Of a DNA stretch of 64,000 nt, positions 22,936 to 32,494 are shown piece after piece. The notes under the pieces are model-generated. The model was given only the letters and a program-made list of their open reading frames with translations, made no database searches and had not been told where the DNA came from. Position numbers and translations under genes: made by a program. This DNA is from Acidobacteria bacterium RIFCSPLOWO2_02_FULL_65_29 (GTDB lineage: Bacteria; Acidobacteriota; Vicinamibacteria; Vicinamibacterales; CAVVIG01), in NCBI GenBank assembly GCA_001767435.1, contig MEKT01000153.1:1-64000 (forward strand), written 5' to 3'. Numbering within the stretch: position 1 is the stretch's first letter; each line of letters opens with the position of its first letter.

Positions 22936-22965
22936 AGTCCTTCTAACTTCTGACTTCTAACTTCT
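22936..22965. repeat. Heptamer array, right arm, inverted relative to 22084-22117
   Basis: agtccttctaacttctgacttctaacttct. Confidence 0.88.
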
Positions 22966-22969
22966 TGGT

Positions 22970-23284
22970 TTACTCCACCGGCTCAGCGGTTTCATCCGCC
23001 GCGATTCGGAGCGACCGAAGGAACCGTCGATCGTTGGCGGTGACCTCGAATGTCCGCCGCGGCGGCTGACGCTCGCGCTGCGGCCGGGACGGTGTGGTGA
23101 CTTTCGCGAGCGCCGAGGTCTGCGACCGATTGACGAATCCCACGACGGCTTCGAGCGTGACTTTCATCTCGAATCCCGCGGCCCTCGCCTTCTCGCGGCA
23201 GGCTTCGACTTGGGGGTTCTCCGCGACCGCTGCAGCAATCGCGTCGGCCAGCTCCCGTGCGAACCGGTTGACGACGTCGTCCAT
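22970..23284 (-). CDS. Hypothetical protein
   Basis: MDDVVNRFARELADAIAAAVAENPQVEACREKARAAGFEMKVTLEAVVGFVNR. Confidence 0.6.
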   Translation of the reverse strand: MDDVVNRFARELADAIAAAVAENPQVEACREKARAAGFEMKVTLEAVVGFVNRSQTSALAKVTTPSRPQRERQPPRRTFEVTANDRRFLRSLRIAADETAEPVE

Positions 23285-23534
23285 CCTCGTGTCCCTCCCC
23301 TACGCCGCCGGGCCGGGTTCCGGGGCGCCTCCCGGTCCGAACCTGCCTGCACCAGGGCGATGCACAGGGACCGGGCGCCTTTAAATCATGTGTGCGGGGT
23401 TTGCCTAATGATGACTGGAGTCTACGGCCAAATCAGTGCTCTGTCAAGCACTTACAGCCACGTTCGCGCTACAATGCCGCGACGGTCGCACCCTGTTGAC
23501 CAGCCGCCCAGCAGTCGGCGGGTCGGATGAACGA

Positions 23535-23608
23535 CAGAGCGACTATCGATCAGCACTCGCGACTATCGACCAGGGACTCACGACTATCGACGAACGACTA
23601 TCGACCAA
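23535..23608. repeat. CGACTAT-type degenerate array
   Basis: gcgactatcgatcagcactcgcgactatcgaccagggactcacgactatcgacgaacgactatcgacc, upstream of the mutase. Confidence 0.85.
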
Positions 23609-23616
23609 TCGCCCTC

Positions 23617-25116
23617 ATGCCCGATCTCGGCTTCCCCGGCGAATTTCCCTTCACCCGCGGCATCCAGCCGACGATGTATCGCGGCCGGCTGTGGACGATG
23701 CGGCAGTACGCCGGTTTCGGCACGGCGGCCGAATCCAACGCGCGATATCGGTACCTGCTGGCGCAGGGCGTCAACGGGCTCAGCGTCGCCTTCGACCTGC
23801 CCACGCAAATGGGCTACGACTCCGACCACACGCTCGCCCGGGGCGAGGTCGGCAGAGTCGGCGTGGCGGTCGATTCGATCGACGACATGGCCGTGCTCTT
23901 CGATGGCATTCCGCTCGATCGGGTGTCCACGTCGATGACGATCAACGCGACGGCGGTCATCCTGCTGGCGCTCTACATCGCGGTCGCGCGGCGCCAGGGT
24001 GTGCCGGCGTCGAAGCTCGAAGGCACGATCCAGAACGACATCCTGAAGGAATACGTCGCGCGCGGCACCTACATCTATCCGCCCCGGGCGTCGCTCCGCA
24101 TCGTCACCGACATCTTTGCGTATTGCTCGAAGGAGTTGCCCAACTGGAACACGATTTCGATCAGCGGATACCACATCCGTGAAGCAGGCTCGACGGCGGT
24201 GCAGGAAGTGGCGTTCACGTTCGCGCACGCGATCGCGTACGTGCAGGCGGCGGTTGACGCGGGCCTGGACGTGAACCAGTTCGGGCAGCGGCTGTCGTTC
24301 TTCTTCAACGCCCACAACAATTTTCTCGAGGAGATCGCGAAGTACCGCGCCGCGCGGCGGCTATGGGCACGCCTGATGCGGGATCGCTTCGGCGCCACGA
24401 GTCCGCGGGCCCAGCAGCTTCGCTTCCACACGCAGACGGCCGGCAGCACGCTCACCGCGCAGCAGCCCGACAACAACATCGTACGGGTGGCCATTCAAGC
24501 AATGGCCGCCGTTCTCGGCGGAACGCAGTCGCTCCACTGTAATAGCCGCGATGAAGCGCTGTCGCTGCCGAGCGAGGAGTCGGCGCGGATCGCGCTCCGG
24601 ACGCAGCAGATCATCGCCAGCGAAACCGGCGTGGCCAACACGGTGGACCCGGTCGGCGGGTCGTTCGTGATCGAGCGATTGACGGACGACATCGAGCGCG
24701 CCGCCGAGGAACTGCTGACACGAATTGACCGGGCCGGCGGCACACTGGCTGCGATTGAAACGGGCTTCATCCAGCGCGAGATCCAGGAATCTGCGTACCG
24801 TGCCCAGGTGGCTGTCGATTCGCGTCAGGCCATCGTCGTCGGCGTCAACAAGTACGCAGAAACTGGGAAATCCACCCGACCCCTCTTTCAGCTGGATCCG
24901 GAGGTGGAGCGGACGCAGGTCGAGCGGGTGCGGGCGCTTCGGGCCGGCCGCGACGCCGACCGAAGCCGGCGCGCGCTGGCCGCGGTCTCGGATGCCGCAC
25001 GCGACGGCCACAACCTTGTGCCGCCAATCGTCGACGCAGTCGACGCCCGCGCCACGGTCGGCGAGATTGCCGATGCCATGCGCGCGGTGTTCGGGGAGCA
25101 CGACAGTCGAATTTGA
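23617..25116 (+). CDS. Methylmalonyl-CoA mutase family large subunit (no B12-binding domain in this ORF)
   Basis: [44 protein letters not shown]...[14 protein letters not shown]...[20 protein letters not shown]-track residues upstream of 23617 are translated tandem repeat. Confidence 0.95.
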   Translation: MPDLGFPGEFPFTRGIQPTMYRGRLWTMRQYAGFGTAAESNARYRYLLAQGVNGLSVAFDLPTQMGYDSDHTLARGEVGRVGVAVDSIDDMAVLFDGIPLDRVSTSMTINATAVILLALYIAVARRQGVPASKLEGTIQNDILKEYVARGTYIYPPRASLRIVTDIFAYCSKELPNWNTISISGYHIREAGSTAVQEVAFTFAHAIAYVQAAVDAGLDVNQFGQRLSFFFNAHNNFLEEIAKYRAARRLWARLMRDRFGATSPRAQQLRFHTQTAGSTLTAQQPDNNIVRVAIQAMAAVLGGTQSLHCNSRDEALSLPSEESARIALRTQQIIASETGVANTVDPVGGSFVIERLTDDIERAAEELLTRIDRAGGTLAAIETGFIQREIQESAYRAQVAVDSRQAIVVGVNKYAETGKSTRPLFQLDPEVERTQVERVRALRAGRDADRSRRALAAVSDAARDGHNLVPPIVDAVDARATVGEIADAMRAVFGEHDSRI

Positions 25117-25212
25117 GGATTTGAGGACTTGAGGACTTGAGGATTTGGCGAGGATTTGAGGACTTGAGAATCTGACGATTTGAGAGACTTGAGGATTTTG
25201 GGGATCTGGGAT
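25111..25212. repeat. Octamer array (TTTGAGGA/CTTGAGGA), same family as 795-888
   Basis: atttgaggatttgaggacttgaggacttgaggatttggcgaggatttgaggacttgag...; contains the mutase stop; the dppD-like start abuts it. Confidence 0.93.
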
Positions 25213-26259
25213 TTGGAGCCTGTGCTGGAAGTTTCCGGCCTCACAACGGTTTTCGATCTCGCGTCCGGGCCGGCGGCGGCCGTGGACGACGTGAGCTTCG
25301 AGGTTCGCGCGGGCGAGACGCTCGGCCTGGTTGGCGAGTCGGGCAGCGGCAAGTCGGTCACGGCGCTGTCGATCATGCGGCTCGTTCAGCCGCCTGGGCG
25401 GATCGCAGGCGGGCGTGTCCGTTTCAAAGGCCGCGAGCTGCTCACGCTCTCCGAACGCGACATCCGCGCGATTCGCGGCGCCGAGATTGCCCTCATCTTC
25501 CAGGAGCCGATGACGGCGCTCAACCCGGTCTTCACCATCGGCGATCAGATCGCGGAGGCGCTCCTCGTGCACGGGAAGGCCACCCGCCGCGAGGCCGCCA
25601 GCAAGGTCGTGGAGCTCCTCGAGGCGGTGCGGATTCCAGACGCGGCTGCGCGCGCGCGCGACTATCCACACCAGCTGTCGGGCGGGATGCGGCAGCGCGT
25701 CCTCATCGCGATGGCCATCGCCTGCAAACCGTCGCTCGTCATCGCCGACGAGCCGACGACGGCGCTCGACGTGACGATCCAAGCCGAGATGCTCGACCTG
25801 CTCCGCGAGATGAAGGCGGCCTTCAACCTGTCGCTGCTCCTCATCACACACGATCTCGGCGTCATCGCCGAGACCGCCGACCGCGTCGCTGTCATGTACG
25901 CCGGCCGCATCGTCGAACACGGGCCGGTCCGCGCTATCTTCCGTGACCCGCAGCACCCGTACACCAGAGGCCTGCTGCGATCGATGCCCGGCGCGGCGGA
26001 CCGGGGACGACTGCGGGCAATCGATGGCACGGTGCCGGTGCTTGGGGCGTTTCCACCGGGATGCGCCTTCCACCCGCGGTGCCCGGATCGCTTCGAACCC
26101 TGCAGCACGACGCCCCCGTCCGAGCTCAGGGTCGGGGACGCGCATGCGGCGCGGTGTTATCTAAACGACCCGTCGCAAGTCGCAAGTCGCGCGTCGCGAG
26201 GCTCGGACCACGCGTCGCCAACAACAGGTCGCCAGTCGAGGACTGATGGCGCTCGTTGA
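25213..26259 (+). CDS. Oligopeptide/dipeptide ABC transporter ATP-binding protein (DppD/OppD-like)
   Basis: [20 protein letters not shown]...[40 protein letters not shown]. Start TTG 25213 or GTG 25222. C-terminal tail lies in a repeat. Confidence 0.93.
   Translation: MEPVLEVSGLTTVFDLASGPAAAVDDVSFEVRAGETLGLVGESGSGKSVTALSIMRLVQPPGRIAGGRVRFKGRELLTLSERDIRAIRGAEIALIFQEPMTALNPVFTIGDQIAEALLVHGKATRREAASKVVELLEAVRIPDAAARARDYPHQLSGGMRQRVLIAMAIACKPSLVIADEPTTALDVTIQAEMLDLLREMKAAFNLSLLLITHDLGVIAETADRVAVMYAGRIVEHGPVRAIFRDPQHPYTRGLLRSMPGAADRGRLRAIDGTVPVLGAFPPGCAFHPRCPDRFEPCSTTPPSELRVGDAHAARCYLNDPSQVASRASRGSDHASPTTGRQSRTDGAR
26165..26245. repeat. Degenerate array of GTCGCAA/GTCGCCA units
   Basis: cgtcgcaagtcgcaagtcgcgcgtcgcgagg...cgtcgccaacaacaggtcgccagtcgaggactg; encodes the C-terminal tail of the DppD-like protein. 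Confidence 0.75.
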
Positions 26260-27124
26260 TGTCTCACACCTCGTGAAGCGTTTCGTCCGCGGCGGAGGAC
26301 TCCTCCGGCGTGGCACGACCGTCAACGCGGTGGACGATGTCAGCTTCGCAATCGACGAGGGCGAAACGTTCGGCCTCGTCGGTGAATCGGGCAGCGGCAA
26401 GACCACGACCGGGCGCTGCCTCCTGCGTCTCATCGAGCCGACGGCGGGGTCGGTGACGTTTCGCGGCGAGGACGTGCTGGCGCTTTCGCGCGCGCGGATG
26501 CGCCTGGCCCGCCGCGACATGCAGATCGTGTTTCAGGATCCGTACTCGTCGCTCAATCCCAGAATGCGGGCGCGACAGATCGTCGAGGAGCCGCTCGTCA
26601 TCCACGGCCTCGGCGCGAAAGAGGCGCGGCTCGAACGAGTGGCCGAGCTGTTCAGGCTCGTCGGCCTCGACACCGCTCACCTCGAACGCTATCCGCACGA
26701 GTTCAGCGGGGGACAGCGCCAGCGGATAGGCCTCGCCAGAGCGCTTGCGCTCAACCCGTCGTTCCTCGTGCTCGACGAGCCTGTTTCGGCGCTCGACGTC
26801 TCCGTGCAGGCCCAGGTCGTCAACCTGCTGCTGGACCTGCAGCAGCAGTTGAAGCTCACCTATCTGTTCATCGCGCACGATTTGCGGCTGGTCGAACACA
26901 TTTCCAACCGGGTCGCGGTGATGTACTTGGGCAAGATTGTCGAGACGGGACCGACCGCGGCGCTCTTCGCGTCGCCGCAGCATCCCTACACGCGCGCGCT
27001 GCTGTCCGCGATTCCCGTCGCGGATCCCGACGCGCACAAACGCCGGATCGTGCTCGATCCGGCCAGTGTCAACCGCGCGGCGCCGTTGCGGGAGATCGCC
27101 GCTGGACACTGGGCGGCGATCTAG
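26246..27124 (+). CDS. Oligopeptide/dipeptide ABC transporter ATP-binding protein (DppF/OppF-like)
   Basis: [29 protein letters not shown]...[15 protein letters not shown]...[47 protein letters not shown]. Confidence 0.95.
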   Translation: MALVDVSHLVKRFVRGGGLLRRGTTVNAVDDVSFAIDEGETFGLVGESGSGKTTTGRCLLRLIEPTAGSVTFRGEDVLALSRARMRLARRDMQIVFQDPYSSLNPRMRARQIVEEPLVIHGLGAKEARLERVAELFRLVGLDTAHLERYPHEFSGGQRQRIGLARALALNPSFLVLDEPVSALDVSVQAQVVNLLLDLQQQLKLTYLFIAHDLRLVEHISNRVAVMYLGKIVETGPTAALFASPQHPYTRALLSAIPVADPDAHKRRIVLDPASVNRAAPLREIAAGHWAAI

Positions 27125-27178
27125 TCGTTAGTCGTTAGTCGTTAGTCGTTAGTCGTTGGTCGTGGTCGATAGTCGTTG
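27122..27178. repeat. Heptamer array (TAGTCGT)n
   Basis: tagtcgttagtcgttagtcgttagtcgttagtcgttggtcgtggtcgatagtcg; begins at the dppF-like stop codon. Confidence 0.96.
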
Positions 27179-27329
27179 GGCCCGAATCCGCACGTCCGCT
27201 CGCCTGATCGCTGGGCGAGCCACGACGGGCAAGCCCCGAACCCCTCGTCCCGCAGGCTTGGGTGTTTCCCCAAGAACAAGAAGGTCGCAAGCCACCGGCG
27301 AGTTGACCGATGCTTGCGACTCTTCAGAT

Positions 27330-27364
27330 ACGACTATCGACTAACGACTATCGACTAACGACTA
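27330..27364. repeat. Heptamer array (TAGTCGT)n on the minus strand
   Basis: acgactatcgactaacgactatcgactaacgacta; contains the M48 protease stop; inverted relative to 27122-27178. Confidence 0.95.
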
Positions 27365-28468
27365 TGAGATTCCCTTCTTGAACGCGTCGACTTCCGCCGC
27401 CGACACGGTCACCTTCACCGGGTTGGGATTGCCGCCGCCCTTCGCGAACCGATCTTGGCCGACTCCTCGAGCACCGCCCGAAGCCGACACCTGGGCCGAC
27501 TGTTTCTCGGGCGCCACGGTCGTCTTCAGGCCGGCGAGCGGCACCCCTCTTTTGGGTTCTTCCTTCTTCTCGGGTTCCTTGGCCGCGCCCGACGAGCCCG
27601 CCAGCCCGGCGGCCCCTTCCGTGACGACGGCGATCGATGCGATGTCGACGGGCTCGTACTTGATGTTGCTCTTGTAGCGCGGCTCGACCGTGGCGGTGGT
27701 CTTGAAGGCCCTGGCGAGTTCGCCGACTTTCTTGATGCGTTCCTGCGTCTCGGGGTGCGACGCGAAGAGGCCGTTGCGCTGCGGCTGGCTCTTGTTGCGG
27801 TCAGCGAGGCGCGTGAGGAAATCGCCGATCGACATCGGCGCGTACCCGAGCTTGGGCGTAATCTGGACCGAGAACTTGTCGGCGTCGAGCTCGTCTCCGC
27901 GGTCGTACGCGTTCTCGAGAATGTTGTCGTACGCGACGTTCGCGACGGCGCCGATAAAGGCCGAGCGCTCCGACGCCGCCTGGGTGCCGAGCTTGACGGC
28001 GGAATTCTTCTTGATCGCATTGATGGTGTGCTTGCGCACGACGTGGCCGATCTCGTGGCCGAGCACGCCCGCCAGCTCCGACTCGTTCTTCATCAACCCG
28101 AGCGCGCCGCGCGTGATGTGCACGAAGCCGCCGGGCGACGCGAACGCGTTCACGCCGTCGGTGTCGAGCACGATGAACATCCAGTTCAGGTTCGCCCGCT
28201 CCGACTGCTGAGCGATGGCTGTTCCCACGAGCGTGACGTACTTGTGCACGGCCGGATCCTGCACGACGCCGAACCGCTGGCGGATCTTGACGCTGACGTC
28301 CTCGCCGAGCGTGCGCTCCTCCTCGTCGGAGAAGGTCAAATCGTCGATCTTCTTCTTGGCGTCCTGGGCCTGCTGGGCTTTGCGCATCGCGCCGCCGATT
28401 CCACCAAGCTGCGCCCAAGCCGGCGTGGCCACGGCAAGTAATGTCACGACGACGATTGCGTGCTTCAT
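27362..28468 (-). CDS. M48-family zinc metalloprotease, secreted
   Basis: Signal peptide MKHAIVVVTLLAVATPAWAQ; FVHITRGALGLMKNESELAGVLGHEIGHVVRKHTINAIKK (HExxH). Confidence 0.92.
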   Translation of the reverse strand: MKHAIVVVTLLAVATPAWAQLGGIGGAMRKAQQAQDAKKKIDDLTFSDEEERTLGEDVSVKIRQRFGVVQDPAVHKYVTLVGTAIAQQSERANLNWMFIVLDTDGVNAFASPGGFVHITRGALGLMKNESELAGVLGHEIGHVVRKHTINAIKKNSAVKLGTQAASERSAFIGAVANVAYDNILENAYDRGDELDADKFSVQITPKLGYAPMSIGDFLTRLADRNKSQPQRNGLFASHPETQERIKKVGELARAFKTTATVEPRYKSNIKYEPVDIASIAVVTEGAAGLAGSSGAAKEPEKKEEPKRGVPLAGLKTTVAPEKQSAQVSASGGARGVGQDRFAKGGGNPNPVKVTVSAAEVDAFKKGIS

Positions 28469-30612
28469 GCGTGTGCCTCTTTCGTCACAGTTGTCACCGC
28501 AGTCACGGGGGAGTCCTTCTGCGCCACGGTCGTGAGCGGGATGCCCACCGGCTCTTCACCTTCACGCCCGAGCAGCTCGAAAATCGACACTGGCCTGGTC
28601 TTGCCCTTGACAATCACGTCGCCGAGGGGCTTGAAGACGTATTTCCTCTTCAGCTGACCTCGTGTGCTCTCACTAATGATAATCCGAGTCCCGTACTGTT
28701 TGTTGAGCGACTCGAGCCGGGATCCCAGATTCACGGCGTCCCCGATCACCGTGTAGCTCATGATCAGGTCCGACCCGATATTGCCCGCGATCATCGGTCC
28801 CGTGTTGATGCCAATGCCGATATCGAGCTCCGGCCGGCCCTCGGATTTCCACCGTTCGTTCAGTGTTCTCAGCTCGACAATCATGTCGAGGGCCGCCTCA
28901 ACGGCGTGGTCGGCGTGGTCGGGGTCGTCGAGCGGGGCGCCAAACAGCGCCATGACCATGTCGCCGACGAACTTGTCCAGCGTCCCCCCGTGCTTGAACA
29001 CGAGCGCGACCATACGGGTGAAGTACTCGTTCAACGTATGGACGATTTCCTCGGGCTGGCCGCGTTCCGACACCGACGTGAAGCCCCGGATGTCGGAGAA
29101 GAGCACCGTCATCTCGCGCCTGGCGCCGCCCAGCCGCGCGAGCTCGGGGTTCGACACCAGGTGGTCGTACACATCCTTCGAGACGTACTGGCCGAAAAGC
29201 TTCTTCATCTTCCGCTTCTCGCGGCCTTCGACGAAGTACTGATAGGCCACGCCGCCAAATAGCGCGAGCGTCGAGCTCAGCCCCGGCTGCGCCAGGTCCA
29301 TCCAGTACCCGCCGGCAAACAGCCGCAGCGCCGCCCAGCTGACGAGGGCGAACAGTCCGAGCGCCGCGCCCGTGGCCCACCAGGCCGGCAGCAGCGTCGA
29401 CAGCAGGCCAACCAGGATCGCCAAGGTCACGACGGTGGCGAGGCGAACACCCGTCGATGCCGGCGTGATGAAGCGGTTCGACAGGATGTCGTCGGCGACG
29501 GCAGCGTGGACCTGGATGCCCGGCATCTTGAAGCCGCTCTTGCCGCCGGAGAAGGGCGTCTCGAACACGTCGTACAACCCGGCGGCGGTCACGCCCACAA
29601 ACACGATCTTGTCCTTGAAGACCGATGGATCCACTTCGGGCTTCGCGCCACCGAGCAGCTGCTGCTCGGACATCCAGAGGTCCCAGAAGTGATAACTGGC
29701 GTACGGGCGCGTGACCAGATCCTCGAAGAGCGCCGGACCGCGGAAGTTCAGGGGCGCCCATTGATAGGTCGTCACGCCCTGCTGCGATCGCACGCTGCGT
29801 TCGGCGAGGGGCATCGCAGCACGGTCACCGAACCGAAGCACGCGGCCTTCGAGGCGCACGTCGTGCGGCTGAATGCCGGCGGCCCGCAACGCCCCCGCGA
29901 CGCCGAGCGAAGGCAGCACGCGATGGTTCGATCGGACGAAGGGCGTCATGTGACGGACAGGCCCGTCCGGATCGAGGATGAACAGGTTGTGCCCGAATCC
30001 AGACACGGCGTCGCGCAGCCCGGGGTACGGCGCAAACAGCACGTCGCGCTCGATGACGCCGGGCACGTCCAGCTGGTAACCGCTATCTGGGATGGACGCG
30101 ATTTCCTTGTTCAGCGCGGCGTGCGCCGCGGCATCCACTTCGTATGTCGCGTCGGCGAGCATGATCACGTTGCCCGCGGTTCGCGCCGACTTCACGAGCT
30201 CTTCGTCCGATTGCGCGCCCGTCCACTTGGTGCCCGCCAGATCGAACAACAGCAGCGGATCGGGACCGGCAAAGTTCACGTCGTACACGATGACCGTCGG
30301 CCGGCCCCGAGTGAGGAAATCGAGCAGGGACGCATGGAACAGCCGGGGCCAGGGCCAGCGGCCCGCGTACGGCTCGATGTTCCTCATCGAGTACTCGTCG
30401 ATCTCGATGAGCGCGATGTCCTTTCTCGCCGTCTCGGGTCGCGCCGTCGTCGAGAGCCGCCAGTCGTACGTCTGCATCTCGAGCGTCTGGAGCGGATTGA
30501 CGGCCGTGCCGCCGCTCGAGAGCGACAAGATCCAGTCGGCGCCTACGATGATCGCCGCGGCGACCAGGCCGACGAGCAGTCCGGCGACGATCTCGCTGAC
30601 GACCTTCGGCAT
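28465..30612 (-). CDS. CHASE2-domain adenylate/guanylate cyclase
   Basis: N-terminal CHASE2-like extracellular region (IALIEIDEYSMRNIEPYAGRWPWPRLFHASLLDFL), TM segments, cyclase core REMTVLFSDIRGFTSVSERGQPEEIVHTLNEYFTRM...VGDMVMALFGAPLDDPDHADHAV. Confidence 0.93.
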   Translation of the reverse strand: MPKVVSEIVAGLLVGLVAAAIIVGADWILSLSSGGTAVNPLQTLEMQTYDWRLSTTARPETARKDIALIEIDEYSMRNIEPYAGRWPWPRLFHASLLDFLTRGRPTVIVYDVNFAGPDPLLLFDLAGTKWTGAQSDEELVKSARTAGNVIMLADATYEVDAAAHAALNKEIASIPDSGYQLDVPGVIERDVLFAPYPGLRDAVSGFGHNLFILDPDGPVRHMTPFVRSNHRVLPSLGVAGALRAAGIQPHDVRLEGRVLRFGDRAAMPLAERSVRSQQGVTTYQWAPLNFRGPALFEDLVTRPYASYHFWDLWMSEQQLLGGAKPEVDPSVFKDKIVFVGVTAAGLYDVFETPFSGGKSGFKMPGIQVHAAVADDILSNRFITPASTGVRLATVVTLAILVGLLSTLLPAWWATGAALGLFALVSWAALRLFAGGYWMDLAQPGLSSTLALFGGVAYQYFVEGREKRKMKKLFGQYVSKDVYDHLVSNPELARLGGARREMTVLFSDIRGFTSVSERGQPEEIVHTLNEYFTRMVALVFKHGGTLDKFVGDMVMALFGAPLDDPDHADHAVEAALDMIVELRTLNERWKSEGRPELDIGIGINTGPMIAGNIGSDLIMSYTVIGDAVNLGSRLESLNKQYGTRIIISESTRGQLKRKYVFKPLGDVIVKGKTRPVSIFELLGREGEEPVGIPLTTVAQKDSPVTAVTTVTKEAHA

Positions 30613-30613
30613 G

Positions 30614-31420
30614 TCAGATCTCGAAGCTGGTGCCCTCGCTCGCGGCCGTCGTCGCCCGAAACACGTGGCGCGCGTGCGCCGCGATCTGCACCAACTCTTC
30701 GTCGGTGCGCCCCGGCTTGTGGTGAAAGAGCCACAAGTGCCCGACACCGGCGGCGGCAGCGAATTCGGCGCACTGCTTCCAGCTGGCGTGGCCCCACCCT
30801 TTGTGCGCGGGCAGTTCTTCGGGCGTGAAATGCGAGTCGAGAATGACCGCAGCCGCATTCCGGCAGAACGTCGCGAGCGCCTCGTCGACCTCCGGGTTGC
30901 CGAACTCGTGGTCGGTCGCGTACACCACGTCGCCCTCATCGCCCTTGACCCGATAGGCGAAGGCGCCACCGGGATGCGTGAGCGGCTGGACGCGCACCAG
31001 AAAGTCGCCAATCTCGTGGTCGCGCTCCGACATCAGCGTGACGACGGGCTTGGTCGGCAGATTCGTGAAGGGCACAGGGAAGAACGGGTTCTGGAAGATC
31101 GTTTCGACAAATGCCTGATCGACCTTGCCGATGAGGGGCGCGAAGATGGTGGGCTGCCAGCCCGGCTGGTAGAACGGCGCGAAAAACGGTAGGCCCTGGA
31201 TGTGATCCCAGTGATAGTGCGTCAGCAGGATCGGGATCGGTCCGCCCCGATTGCCCAGCGCCTCTCCCAGCCCGACGACGCCCGAACCGGCGTCGAGGAC
31301 GAGCGTGGCGCCCGTCCGCTTGTTCTCGACTTCGATGCATGCCGTGTTGCACCCGTGACCGATCGAGCGCGCCGTGGCGAATGGCACCGACCCGCGGACT
31401 CCCCAGAATCGAATACGCAC
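30614..31420 (-). CDS. MBL-fold metallo-hydrolase
   Basis: MRIRFWGVRGSVPFATARSIGHGCNTACIEV...LLTHYHWDHIQGLPFF...YATDHEF. Confidence 0.92.
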   Translation of the reverse strand: MRIRFWGVRGSVPFATARSIGHGCNTACIEVENKRTGATLVLDAGSGVVGLGEALGNRGGPIPILLTHYHWDHIQGLPFFAPFYQPGWQPTIFAPLIGKVDQAFVETIFQNPFFPVPFTNLPTKPVVTLMSERDHEIGDFLVRVQPLTHPGGAFAYRVKGDEGDVVYATDHEFGNPEVDEALATFCRNAAAVILDSHFTPEELPAHKGWGHASWKQCAEFAAAAGVGHLWLFHHKPGRTDEELVQIAAHARHVFRATTAASEGTSFEI

Positions 31421-31431
31421 ACCGCTATCCT

Positions 31432-31493
31432 AGACATCTTCTAAAGCCGATGTCCATGCGAACGAGGCACGTTTTCGGCTTTAGAAGCTGTCT
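31432..31493. repeat. Inverted repeat, 19-bp arms (1 mismatch), 24-nt spacer
   Basis: AGACATCTTCTAAAGCCGA ... TCGGCTTTAGAAGCTGTCT. Confidence 0.92.
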
Positions 31494-31497
31494 TAGA

Positions 31498-31585
31498 GCG
31501 GCCGCAAAGCGGCCGCCCAGTAGCGAAGATTCGCCGGACTATCCGCGGGCCCGTTACTCGGCGGTTTGAGGCGAAGCTTCGCTAC
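31498..31585. repeat. Two structured units: NotI-like hairpin and GTAGCGAAG...CTTCGCTAC fold-back
   Basis: GCGGCCGC-AAA-GCGGCCGC (31498-31516), then GTAGCGAAG (31520-31528) / CTTCGCTAC (31577-31585). Confidence 0.85.
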
Positions 31586-31624
31586 AAGCGAGTCCGCCCT
31601 TCACGATGCAATAGACTAGGCCCT

Positions 31625-32464
31625 ATGCCATCTCGGTCGGCCGGCGTTCGCCGCGCCTGGCCCGCGCGCGTGGCGGCCATCGTGGCCGCGATGCTGCTCG
31701 TCACGTCGGCGCTCGACGCGCAGCGCAGCCGCGGCCGGTTCGGCGGACCCCGTTACGCGGTCCTCGACGATTTCGACGGATCCTTTCAATTCTGCCGGGT
31801 GGTGTTCAACGGGGTGCAGGGCGGCGACGGCGGCGACTGGTCGGTCGACTGGCCGCGAGCCGACGAGAATCTGTCGATCCGTCTGTCGGAGCTCACAAAG
31901 ACTCCGGTCAGCATGGATGAGCGGGACAACCCGAAGCCGCTGCTCGTGAATCTCAAGGATCCCGTGTTCTTCCGGTGCCCGTTCATCATGATGACGGAGG
32001 TCGGCAATATCTTTCTGGATGAAACGGAAGCGAAACACCTTCGCGAGTACCTGCAGAAGGGCGGATTTCTCTGGGCCGACGACTTCTGGGGCGAGTACGC
32101 GTGGCAGGTCTGGGAGAGTCAGATTCGCAAGGTCCTGCCGTCGGGACCGTATCCGTTCGTCGACCTGCCGATCGAGCATCCGATCTTCAACTCGATGTTC
32201 ACGATCACGAGGTTTCCGCAGATTCCGTCGATTGGCGCCTGGGGCGGCCGTGCGGGCAACACGTCCGAGCGGATCGACAGCAAGGTGCCGCACGCGCGCG
32301 CCATCGTCGACGAGCGCGGACGAATCATGGCGCTCATCACGCACAACACCGATTTCGGGGATTCGTTCGAGCGCGAGGGCGACAACCACCAGTACTTCAT
32401 CGAGTTCTCGGTGCCGGGCTATGCCTTCGGGATCAATGCGCTCGTCTACTCGATGACTCACTGA
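31625..32464 (+). CDS. DUF4159-type secreted protein
   Basis: YAVLDDFDGSFQFCRVVF...LRLSELTK-like region...EAKHLREYLQKGGFLWADDFWGEYAWQVWESQIRKVLP. Confidence 0.85.
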   Translation: MPSRSAGVRRAWPARVAAIVAAMLLVTSALDAQRSRGRFGGPRYAVLDDFDGSFQFCRVVFNGVQGGDGGDWSVDWPRADENLSIRLSELTKTPVSMDERDNPKPLLVNLKDPVFFRCPFIMMTEVGNIFLDETEAKHLREYLQKGGFLWADDFWGEYAWQVWESQIRKVLPSGPYPFVDLPIEHPIFNSMFTITRFPQIPSIGAWGGRAGNTSERIDSKVPHARAIVDERGRIMALITHNTDFGDSFEREGDNHQYFIEFSVPGYAFGINALVYSMTH

Positions 32465-32494
32465 ACGGCTGTTCGGCGTGCCACGTGCTGACGT

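Noticed and set aside
23527-23616. N-terminal extension [30 protein letters not shown] of the mutase
   Set aside because: It is translated CGACTAT repeat. The family-typical start is closer to 23617.
27122-27364. CRISPR array
   Set aside because: Units are 7 bp and contiguous with no unique spacers, and there are no cas genes in the window.
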